Of a stretch of 64,000 bases of DNA, positions 12,529 to 22,800 are shown piece by piece. Positions within the stretch are counted from its first letter, which is position 1, and every line of letters begins with the position of its first letter. Below the pieces are notes generated by a model that did no database searches, was not told where the DNA came from, and saw nothing but the letters and a program-made list of their open reading frames with translations. The stretch is from Anthopleura xanthogrammica. Lineage: Eukaryota > Cnidaria > Anthozoa > Actiniaria > Actiniidae. A program made the position numbers and the translations under genes. Where the stretch lies: contig OZ025215.1 of the NCBI GenBank assembly GCA_964019055.1, positions 3,725,001-3,789,000 of the forward strand, given 5' to 3'.

Positions 12529-13795
12529 AAAATAAATTTGATAGTGATACTAAATACTTTTGGTAAAATGTCAGAGTGACCACTTGATGGGATGTGCTTG
12601 TTAATGATGTTGTCATCAGTTGTCTGTGGTGACAATGAAGAGTATATGGCAAACGAAGATGTTATTTTTGTAACACTACACATTCATTGATGAAATGAAA
12701 AAAAATTAAAGTAATATAATAAAATAATATTGAAACATAACAAAAATTGTATCAATAATACTTTTGATCATTAAACTAATGATAGTTTATTTACAAAAAA
12801 ACTAATTTTTTTTGTTGCCAATAAATATTTACAACTGAAAAAATAACATACAAACATGCATCCATTAATGCATCAAGTTTACAATATTAGATATCAAAAC
12901 ACAGCTGATCAGTTATAGCTAACACTAATTTGATAGTATGGTAAAATGGCATAATATTTAAATTTGATTGTACAAGATGGAATACTATTGAATGGTAATG
13001 ATCAAACTTAATTTACAGTATAGAATATTATATATTAAAACACAGCTGATCAGCTATAGCTAACACTAATATCACAGCATTTAATGGAACATAATAGTTC
13101 AATCGAAACTAGGCCTTTAGATATCAATCAAAGTGCTATCTGGCTTATTTTAACAATGAATATCGCTAAAAATAGCATTCAAACTTCCAATAATTGTAGA
13201 GTGAATTAATTAAGCTGCTATACACAGCTGAAAAACAAAAAGTTAAACTTATATTCATGAAAATCATGATAAATGGCAAATTCAATAATTGAATAAGTAA
13301 CACATGTCTTATTTAATATCTTTTTCTAGAAAAAAAGAATAAAAAGGCTACATTGTAGCTACAAAGAGGTACCTGAATGGGTAAAACGGGAACTGGGTTC
13401 ATGCATTGGGACTGGGATTTAGCCATTACTGGGATTGGGATTTTGCAAAATCTCTAACTATAACTCTATAACTCGAACTGAAATTTTTTGCATGACTGGG
13501 ACTGGAATTTTGCTGCTAAAACTCATTCATGAAAAATGAAGAATAAATCAATGTTTTGTAGAAATAAATGAAAGTGTTAGATTTTCAGTCACTGCACTGT
13601 TAGTCAGGTCTTGTAGCGAAAAGAGTACACTTTTGAGTACAAGCACCAAACTTGGCACAAATGTTCTTTGGGGCATACTCAACAGATTATGAGTTGGGTG
13701 CCAAAAAATGAAGGTGGGGGGGGGGGGGATAAAACGTCCTTCACTAACAGACCTGACTACATAGGGGAGGGATAAAAGTGTAAAAGTGTTTATAT

Positions 13796-16700
13796 CTATT
13801 GACACCAAACAGAAACTCTACTACCCGAACATTCTAGCACAAACACTCGACCATCAGCTGTAACTACTACATCAACAGGGGAATTCATCTGATCAACACC
13901 TGAACCAGGGCTTCCAAATGACTTTATAAACTGACCTTCTTGTGTGAAAAGTTGAACACGTTGATTATTATCATCACAGACAAGAATCATGTCTGGACCA
14001 TAAACAGCCAGTCCACATACACTATTAAACTGACCATCTCTTTCTCCCTTTTCTCCAAACTTGTACAAGAAAACTCCCTTCTCATCAAAAACACGAACAT
14101 AGTTTGGGTAACAAGATACAAAGTATTTCCCGTTATTATGGATAACTAGACGCTCTTGGAGCGTTCACTGGGTTGCCTGTGCGAGAGCTCGCCCACTCTC
14201 CAATCCTATATACTCTATTATTTCTTACCAAAGTGTTCCTTTTGGGTTCAAAGTCCCCTTTTATTAAAAAACATTTTAAATTCTAGTAAGACATTAGTGT
14301 TGCGTTACTGACTCGTCAACGCATATTATATTTCTACTTGACCTACTAGAGTACCTTTCAAGACTACCTGATGAAATAAACATATCTATTTCAGTATCGA
14401 AACTGTTCGCTGCAAAACAAACGTTTTATTAACGTAGCCAAAATGTGTTTAACTGGTCATTTGTTTTTCCCTCAGTTTTGGTTTTCTGTATTTTCATAAA
14501 TGGAAATATTCAACAAGGAGTCTTGGCAGTTCGCTTTCTTGTAGATCACTATCAGCTCGTCTGACTTCTACAAGTTCTTGGAGTCAGCTTTCATCAAAGC
14601 TTTGTTTGTCACTCGTTTTGTAGTTTGTCTCTCGTTCTGTAGTTTGTCTCAGTATATTTTTTTGTATCTGAGATCTGGTAAGATCTAGTTTGATCATAGC
14701 TAGGTAGTTTATAGATGCTCTTAGTCTATTTTGACTAGTTTGTCTAGTTCTACGATTCTCATACCGTAGTTTGCTCATAGATTCTCAAAGATAGCTCATA
14801 GATTCTCAGACTTCTCTCTTTGAGTATGTGGACCAACCCGTTCCAAAATCGCTCAATAACATCTTTTAGTGTGTGTCTACCACGTACGGCGTGTGTGTTT
14901 GTAAGTAGTTTAAGCGTAGCGTTAAAAAACCTAAAGACAATAGTACGCGACATGCCTACAGACAAACTAGTACTTCACGAACCCTGAACGAATGAATTTA
15001 AAATGGTGAGTCAACACTAAAAACTATAAATACATCGTCCTCGATGTCCGGTGGCAACTTCATTGGACATTGGACATTGTTTACAAGTTCTCGACCAATC
15101 ATGACGTGTGAAATTATGGTCTACCTGACGCCCGAAAAACGGATCTCATTTTAAGACTGGTTTGCTACCATAGCAACCCAGTAATAAACCGAGGGTGTTC
15201 ATTATTATCAGGCATATTAAACTCATGAACTAAATCTCCTTGTTTACTGAATACCTTGATACATGGTTTGATATCCAGTTCTTGTTTTCCTAAACAGCAC
15301 ACTGCGATGTTTTTATCATCGTTTAAACACATTCTACGCAGATTAAACCATTCTTGCTCGGGTCTGTAGATAGTTCTTACATAAGTACCGTTCAAGTCGT
15401 ACTCTTGAAACCTGACTTTGTTATCTTCGCCATCTCTGACAATTATTTTGTCTTCATCAAAGACCACTCCTAATGGATTATACAGTTGATCTCTATCTGT
15501 TACTTTGCTGCCAAAGTCTCTTAAATAGCTTCCATCAAGACTGAATATTTGAATACGGTGATTTTCATCAGCAATGGCTATCTCTCTATCACTGACAGCT
15601 ATCGACTGTGGATATTTGAACTGTCCTTTAGCACTTCCTTTTTCTCCAAAGGTTTTCAAAGGTTTGAACGACTCCTTTACATCGAGTATGTCTACATTCT
15701 GAGGCGAGTTCTTGATCTTTTCTACTCCAATATTGACCTGGATTTCATGCCGTCCAGTCTTGTGCGGCTTAAAACTCACACGGTATTTTCCCTTTTCCTC
15801 TTCAGACACTTTTTTTTCCACCTCGTTTCCGTCCACATCTTTGATTCTAACATCGATAGACTCGATTCTTGTTGGACACACTTCTTCTTTCCTATTCCTT
15901 GTGATTATCTTGCATTCGTTAATAAAACCAGGACGAATTTTCCTTACTGATTCAATCGTGGACTGAGCAGGGTCTGTCACGTTCTTCACAATGCAGCCAA
16001 TGTCTCTCAGCGATTGCATGACTTTTTCTGTCACGGAGTAATGTGTTGTCACATTACGCTGGATTGGTTGAGTACTCAATATAGAAGGAGCTTCTGATAA
16101 CATTTTAGCTCTTTCTAGAATCATTCCCTTACTTTCGATTTGCTCATATGCTACATCTCTCTCCAACAGTGCCTGGCAGTGTTGTACAAATCCCTCTGAA
16201 TCTTTTAATCTAGTTTTAATAGCCGTTTGTTCTTCATTATTTGCTGTTGTTAGTTCCTTGAGCGTCTGCGTCAATTCATTTTTCATCGCTTCTCCGTGTG
16301 CTTTGGCCATATTGCAAATTTTTTGAACAGTTTCATCAACCTTACTCGCTGCCAAGCTATTCTCTTTTTGAATTCTTTCTATGTTTTCTTTAGATTGTTG
16401 CAATTCTTGTCCGCGTCGTTTTCTTTCCGTTGCTCGACTCGATTCATCGCTCCTACGATCAATTTCCTTGAGTCCTGTCCGGCGTCTTTTAAGCTCTGCA
16501 TTTGGTGGTTTTGATGATTTAAAAAAGCGCATTTTTGGCAAATGCTGAGTCTACATGCTCCTTCTTGACAATAGTATTCGAGCTTCTTTTTCTCGTGGAC
16601 CTTACACAGCATTTGGTTTTTGATGAAGCTGTTGACGTTTTCCTCCTTAACTTGATCAAGCATTATTGGTTGGTGTTCATCTTCTATTCCTCTAAATATC

Positions 16701-17113
16701 TTCTGGATTTTATGGGCGTTGAAGCAAGCCTCACATATCAAGCCATTACACTGTGCACAAAATGCAACCAAGACTTTTGGTTCTTCACAGTTGGAGCAAT
16801 TTGATAATAATTCTGGTTGGTTAGCTTTGGGTTTCATGGCAAGTAACTTCAGAAGAGAATCGATGTAGAATGAAGAGTGAAGCTTCGAAGGATCGCCGTC
16901 TGGCACAACTATCGTCGTTTTACATAATGGACAATAGATTTTATAAGTGGGTGGATTTCCGCTCTTCTGATACCTCGGAGCGATACATCTTTTACAATAA
17001 CTGTGAAGACATGGAAGAGTTTTAGGATCGGTGAATACTTCGTTACAAAGGGAGCAAGTCAGTTCTTTTTCGAAGTTTTTTGTGATGTCTTTGAGCGCTT
17101 CGAGTGCAGCCAT
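13796..17113 (-). pseudogene. TRIM2/3/71-like: Broken TRIM-NHL gene (RING, B-boxes, coiled coil, filamin-like, NHL)
   Basis: Family members are E3 ubiquitin ligases or RNA-binding regulators. Part 1 (17113 to about 16425) encodes a RING finger at residues 20-64 (CSLC, CLHSYCKRC, CPLC), a B-box 1-like CSNC...CAQC...C module near 106-135 and a B-box 2 near 170-205. Part 2 (about 16425 to 15165) is in another frame and encodes the coiled coil, a filamin-type Ig domain (KGKYRVSFKP) and NHL repeats (FGEKGSAKGQF). Part 3 (about 14155 to 13796) carries the last NHL repeat (FGEKGERDGQF) and the stop. Breaks: a frameshift in an A-rich run near 16418-16432, a 1-kb insertion 14169-15180 inside the NHL region, and another frame slip near 14150-14160. 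The first frameshift alone could be an assembly error; together they favour a recent pseudogene. Intronless organisation is common in cnidarian TRIM families. Confidence 0.82.
14169..15180. mobile_element. 1.0-kb insertion with short terminal inverted repeats, inside the TRIM-NHL gene
   Basis: The NHL coding sequence stops at 15181 and resumes at about 14168. The block between begins TGGGTTGC and ends GCAACCCA, a perfect 8-bp inverted repeat, and contains no transposase-like open frame. Internal sequence near 14580-14830 repeats short motifs based on GTAGTTTGTC and CATAGATTCTCA. The flanks do not show a clear target-site duplication. It is probably a nonautonomous DNA transposon; the superfamily cannot be named from this. 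Confidence 0.6.
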
Positions 17114-17399
17114 TTTTTTGCAGGCGCGCGGTAAAGGAATGAAATGAGTCAGATTTCTTGGAACTGGAAGATGATATTCAAAGGAGTCAAGTGAAGACCA
17201 TGTGGAAAGATCGTGATAGCACGCCGCCTATAATGACAACAATTCTTGACCTGATAGTGAACTCAATCAAATTTGGATTTTTAAGATTACAAATAATGCA
17301 AGTTTTAAAACGGCTTTAGCGCAAATCTTTTTGCTATTTCTATTTTTGATAGTTTCTTTATTTCATCACATGTAATATGTAACATGAAAGAGCAAAATA

Positions 17400-17500
17400 G
17401 CACAAAGATTCGCAGCTATTTTTGTAGGGACGCGGAAAGGTATGTTACGAGTCAAATTTCTTGGAACTGTGATATTTTTAAAAAGAAGGTCAAAAGCGGA
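17400..17500 (-). repeat. Partial duplicate of the TRIM 5' flank
   Basis: GCAGCTATTTTTGTAGGGACGCGGAAAGG...TTTCTTGGAACTG (split here by dots) repeats, with changes, the sequence around the TRIM start at 17106-17175 (GCAGCCATTTTTTTGCAGGC...GATTTCTTGGAACTGG). The ATG is lost in this copy. Confidence 0.5.
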
Positions 17501-17573
17501 GTTTGGTTGCATCACAGCCTCGTATGTTTCAGTATATGGACTAGTCAATTGACACCCTCAAACATATAGTCAA

Positions 17574-17862
17574 TTATAAACGCTACCCAAGGGCACTAGG
17601 GCAAAGCCGTTGTGTGAATTTGTAATAAATTTTACATGTCATTGTACTTATCTGTTGTTCTTCACTTGGAATGAAGCGTCATTCCGTCAAATTTAAAAAG
17701 CAAATATTACCGGCTAACTGTGGAGCAGTCTTAGAGAGACGAATTCAGCTGTTTATCATATTTTGTTGATCCTTAAAGCTGTCAATCAAACATCTTGAAA
17801 AGCATCCTATTTGTCACAACGACTTTGCCCTAGTGCCCTTGCTCTACGTATACAATAGTTAC
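17574..17862. mobile_element. MITE with GGGCACTAGGGCAAAG arms
   Basis: GGGCACTAGGGCAAAGCCGT near 17590 is inverted at ACGACTTTGCCCTAGTGCCC near 17822; about 290 bp between TRIM and APN-2. Confidence 0.65.
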
Positions 17863-18944
17863 TGGCATCAGTCAAAGCGAGTGCATTAGATATAACGTGA
17901 CATTTCTGTCTTTTTCGGTGGATAACGTTCATGAAATTGACTGTATATATTTAGCCATGCTAAGCGTAACAGGGAAATCCCCTAACTCGGTTCCCCATGA
18001 CCTCGTAGTCGACAGATGGTTAAGTTGAAATATGGTAATGTATCTTATGTTTACCTCATGTCTCTAGATTGTGTGTTGATTGAGCTGATTGGAACATTCA
18101 CCGTTCTCGATATAATTGTCATATATTATAAATATGTCAATGGAGATTACGAACCTTGCAAGAATGTAACAGTTTGGCCTTTTTACAAAGAAATTTATTC
18201 CCAAATTGCAAAAGAATAATTAATATGATCATTGACTAGCTTTGGCATTTGTTGAGTAATGTGTTAGCCGACAACCTTTCATTTGCCACCATGTCGCTCA
18301 ATAGAGCTTTTAAGTGTGACGTCAATCGAACGAAAAAACTACTTCCGGGTCCAAAATGAAAAGCAGTTCTATAAAGGTATTTCTTACTTTTTCTTCGTTA
18401 CAGGATTTGTTGTCCAAAGTGCTAACTGTTTCAGGTGGAGGTTAAATCATTGAGACAATTTGTTTTGTTTTCCCCGGAAATGTAAAGCAACTATGGAATG
18501 TAATTTTCATTATTTTTTCGTGATCACGGGTGGCGAGGTAACTTTGTGCACCCCCCCCCCCCCCATTTTCCAGTTTTTCAAGGCTTGCTACTGCCCTGTA
18601 GTAACTTATCCACGATCTGCCTTCTTACCGACTCTTTCGATTTCAATTTATTCGGTGTCCATTTGCGGCACTGTACTTTGCCGATGTGGTGCGCTCTTTC
18701 GATTTCAATTTCTTCGGCGTCCATTTGCAATTCCGTTTCGAGAAGATCTTTACCTTTGTTTCATTAGTTTCCAAGCTAGTTTCTTGTCGATCTTTCTTTT
18801 ACCTGAAGTTCTCACATTGTTTCCTTGACTTTGGTTTTCTAAATAATCCATTTTATCCTTGAGCTCATCAAATTGGTGTTTATGTCGTGTTATTGTCTTC
18901 GATATCTTTTTGTTAAAATATACCTTTTTATAGCTCCATTCCAG

Positions 18945-19062
18945 TGATCATGAATAATAGCTCCAAGTCGAGGTTGGAGTTGCCGCGCATAGCAAAACTA
19001 TAATTTATCTTGCGCGGCAACTCCAACCTCGACTTGGAATTGAACTATTATTCATTAAGATA
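18945..19062. mobile_element. Long hairpin element
   Basis: TCCAAGTCGAGGTTGGAGTTG...CCGCGC and its inverse form a nearly perfect ~45-bp stem around a short AT-rich loop. It directly precedes M1 copy 1. Confidence 0.65.
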
Positions 19063-19080
19063 TTTGGAAGACATCATGAT

Positions 19081-19200
19081 TATAGACCTCTTGCAGCACG
19101 TCGGAATGCATGCAGCTCAAATTGAAGGACAAAACAATAGGTTGAAGTTCTTTTGTTTTGTTCTCCAAATTGAGCTGCTTTGACGTCACGCCAGCTGAAT
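19081..19200. mobile_element. MITE family M1 (CRE/E-box palindrome), copy 1
   Basis: Palindromic element with ends like ATAGACCTCTTGCAGCACGTC and central AGGACAAAACAATAGGTT / TTTTGTTCTCCAAATTGAGC arms; carries TTTGACGTCACG. Related copies are at 40393, 44193 and 59762, and a half copy at about 28940-28990. Confidence 0.7.
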
Positions 19201-19354
19201 GGATTTTTCTTGATATTTAAGGAGTTTTTTCACAACTTTTAAAGTAACATAGTCAGTGCTCACTCTGTTAGAGTCTGCCATCTTTTTGGTTTTGAACCCT
19301 AATGCTAGTTCGAGGTGTCAATCCAGAATAGCAAGTGATTGAATAAATACTAAT

Positions 19355-19655
19355 TATACAATGGTTTCAAGTGGCATACCGTGGAATATCCCACGAGTCA
19401 CTTGAAGTTTCTAGTATACACACAATCCTTTAGGCGAATGTGTGTACAAAGAAAATACGAGTGGGATAGCCACGGTATGCCACGAAAAACCATTGTATAT
19501 ATAACCATTTTATCCCACACAATAGAAAATACAAATACGTAGATTCAACGCGCAGTGCATGAAGGGAAGGAAGAGTGAAATACCGACGAATATACAACTG
19601 CTTTCCTGCTTTCTGATTGGCTGTATTTTCTATGTTGTGGGATAAAAACTAATAT
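19355..19655. mobile_element. Composite MITE family M5, copy 1
   Basis: Two adjacent hairpins: the first with ACAATGGTTTCAAGTGGCAT / inverse, the second with TTTATCCCACACAATAGAAA / inverse. The same pair occurs in reverse order and orientation at 45788-46058, so they moved together. Confidence 0.7.
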
Positions 19656-19817
19656 GCTACACGTAGCCTTTTATGGTTTTTGTCCGTCCATACAGGACCT
19701 GGTATCAAAAACGAGGAGGAGGGGAGGGAGGAGGTGGAGGTAGTTCCAGATACTGAATTGATTCGAAGAAAGGTCACTAGGTCCAGGGGTCTCATATTAT
19801 TCCATAGCTTGATTTGA

Positions 19818-22800
19818 TCAAACTAGGTTATATTTCTTGAGGTTTGATTCCAGTGTTTTTTCGATTTCCTTTTGGTTCTTTTTAAGCCAAAGAATACGTT
19901 TTTTGATGTCATGTTTTATGTGTTCAGGCTGCTGTTGTTCTTCATCATCGATGTGTTCTATAATTCTTTCATGAAAATGTTGAACCTGAAAAGACAAAGT
20001 TATGGAAGTGGTTATGCTAATTACTGCTGGCGCAGCGTATGGCAGGACGAAACATTTACAAGCATGCTGGAGATTTCGGCCAGAACCGACACCGCTATCC
20101 GGTGACTATTTAGGCAGCTCGGTGTAAAACATAATGGAGAGGTTAGTTTGTCGCTACATCATTTAGTAACATTAGGGTTTTTTGTTTGCTTTCAGCCCAA
20201 GTGGGGAACATTCGAATATACACTAGAGATTTTTTAAGTGACTTTTTAAGTGATTTTTTAAGTGCTCACAAAACGTGAAGTGTATGGGCCAAGTGATCGG
20301 TGTTGTCATCAGCAAGACACGGATGTCAAAACATGAAGAAAATATGTAAAAACTAATACGAAATGAACAAATTACATGCACTAACCGGTCACGTGACCCT
20401 TGACCATGAAAATTAATCGAACGATTGTCTCCAAATGAACACCCGAAATGAAACGAACCCCTTTATATCACTAGGAATGGACTACTTCGACGATACGGCG
20501 GCCATTTTGGTAGGGGGAAAATATACAAATCTTTGTTACACTTAACGCGTCAATCAAAATTAACTTTTCACCCCTAGACAACTTGACAAGAGATGAATTA
20601 AGAAGATGGGCATGAAAGAAAGACAAATAAACGAAACTCTCTATTTTATCCGACATTTTTGTTTTCTTTTGCCCCCTGGACGCCCCATAATGCATTGCGA
20701 TTCAAGATGTGAAAATAATGACTGATACTACGTAGAAAATTGAAATTCTTGTCACTTAACCAGCATGATAGGGCCAGAGAACCCAGGATTTGTTTTTTTC
20801 TTCAACAGATCCTACGTATACCCCCGGCATCTCGTAAAAAGTTATTTTCAATAATTCAGATTCAAGATGGCCGCCGCATCGTCGAAGTAGTCCATTGAGT
20901 AGGAGGGTGTAGTTTCAGCTCGGAAATGGGAGATAAATGGTAAAAATCTAAAGAGTAATATTGTAGTACCTCAGATAATTCATAAGCGTTATTAAAGTTT
21001 TTGAGAATTTCAGGAACCACTTTGGAGTACAGCGACGTGTTTGTACTATCGAATCTGAGGAAAAAATCAAGAGACAAGATCAATAACACAATATTGTTCT
21101 TTCTTCGCGGCCCTTCATTGACGCTGAGTCTTTGAGGGAACTAAATATAATGTCACTTCAGAAGCGCTTCTGTAGATGCAACCCTCTTACCTGTTAACCA
21201 AAATTTCCCAATGTACACGTACAAAGTTCCAGGCTAGCTGACTGCCAATTGGGTTGTATTTGCTGACACAGTTGAAGATGTCTGTTATGTCGTCCTTTTC
21301 AAATCGTCCAGGCACGAGGGTATACGACAAATATCTAAATCCATAATTAATATCAGTGCTTTCAAAAATTGCTACGAATAAGCATAAACAGACTTTCCGG
21401 TCCTTTCGCAAACTGATATAGTCTTTTACATCCTTCATTCTCAGCATACAGAAAACGCCGCTGGCATGAATTTGTAGGAATTAAAGTATAACTTTTTGGT
21501 ATAATTGATTAATACCAAAACTTCGAGCACCTCAACAGTATCAAGTTTTTGGCAATTAACAAATCATCTATGTAGATGAAATAAAGCACGTTGGAATTCA
21601 ACTGAGCTCACCTGTCTATGATCCATGCTTCTCTCGATGCAGATAAGCCAATCAAGATGATCCTTTTATTCCCCTCGTTTTTTGTTTTGTTGTATTGGCT
21701 GTAAAGAAAGTCCCATTCCTCTACACCACCATGAGCAATACCATGGTAGAAGGTGAATTCGCGAAGGTTTGGTGGAATGCTGAATAAGACGCACAGTTTT
21801 TTAAGGAATTTTAAGAAATTTACTAACTACAAAGTTTCGACTTGTGAGTCTTCGTCATTATAAACTTACCTATTAGCTTTTGGATTTCTCATCCACGCAT
21901 GAAATCGTTCAGTGAGGTTGTCGACACATGACTTGACTTGAGCTTCACAGAAGAGGCGCACGAAGTCGGTACGCATAACCCTGGGTGCAGTAAAAATGTG
22001 AAAGGCAGCAGCAATATTTCGCATTTTCAAAATTACGCGGGATTGCTCTAGTTCTATTTTTAGTATTATTCAAAATTCCTAAGCCAGCTTACTTGTCAAT
22101 GGGTCCACCAGTGTCCTCGATCCCAAGTCTATCATAGTGGTGTTTCCCAAGATATACAAGATATTTCTAAAGTAAAGAGAAGACGACTATTGGTAACATC
22201 GTGTCATTATGTATCTCATGAACTAGATGCTGTTGTTAGATTTGGCCACTAATGAAGGTTGTAGCACTTTTAGAACAAGTTCATCTTGTATCAGAGGTTT
22301 CATTCTCTGTGTAAACTTTGATGACTCATTTGATTTTTTTTTTTTGTTTTTTGTTATGAAAAATTGGATTAAATCATTGTTGACCATTTCAAAAACAAAG
22401 AAGGGACTGGGACGACTTTTGAATTTTAATGTAATCAGCAAATCGCCTCTTAAAAGTGTTAAAAATTTACAAGAAATGTATCGAGTTACAGGGGACAAGA
22501 GTCCCTCTCTAATAACCAAATATTCATTAAAATTTTTTGACATATTTGAAAGCTTGTAACTCTAGTTCTATTCATTCAAACATGTTTAAATTTGCTAGGC
22601 TTACTAAACTTATGATGCTCTTGCAAATGACGTATTATTTTCCTGATTAGATTAACATTCCAAACTCGCCCCAGTCCCTTGCTCATTTTTGAAATGGCCA
22701 ATTGAATAAGTGCTTTAGAGAAATGCATACTTTGATTCAAAATTATGGAGTATTTTAGCACCTCACAATTTTCGCACGGTAATTTGAAATTATTTAGTTC

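Larger units (their letters stand above)
9689..13795. other. Intergenic spacer between SDR exons and the TRIM pseudogene
   Basis: No gene recognised. It contains SINE S2, a 145-bp tandem duplication, MITE M3 copy 1, the M10 pair, a local direct repeat with CACAGCTGATCAG...TATAGCTAACACTAAT at about 12900-12935 and 13045-13075, and poly-G at 13716-13728. The rest is AT-rich with only short open frames. Confidence 0.6.
17114..19817. other. Spacer between APN-2 and the TRIM pseudogene
   Basis: Holds the partial duplicate of the TRIM 5' flank, two palindromic elements, M1 copy 1, M5 copy 1 and a poly-C run at 18549-18564. A 67-codon frame at 18016-18219 and a 122-codon frame at 18460-18828 have no recognisable features. 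Confidence 0.55.

Noticed and set aside
15549..15966. Plus-strand frames of 84 and 133 codons
   Set aside because: Antisense shadows of the TRIM coiled-coil and filamin coding sequence.
22223..22559. Overlapping frames of over 100 codons on both strands
   Set aside because: They lie in one arm of a large inverted repeat; no protein similarity recognised.
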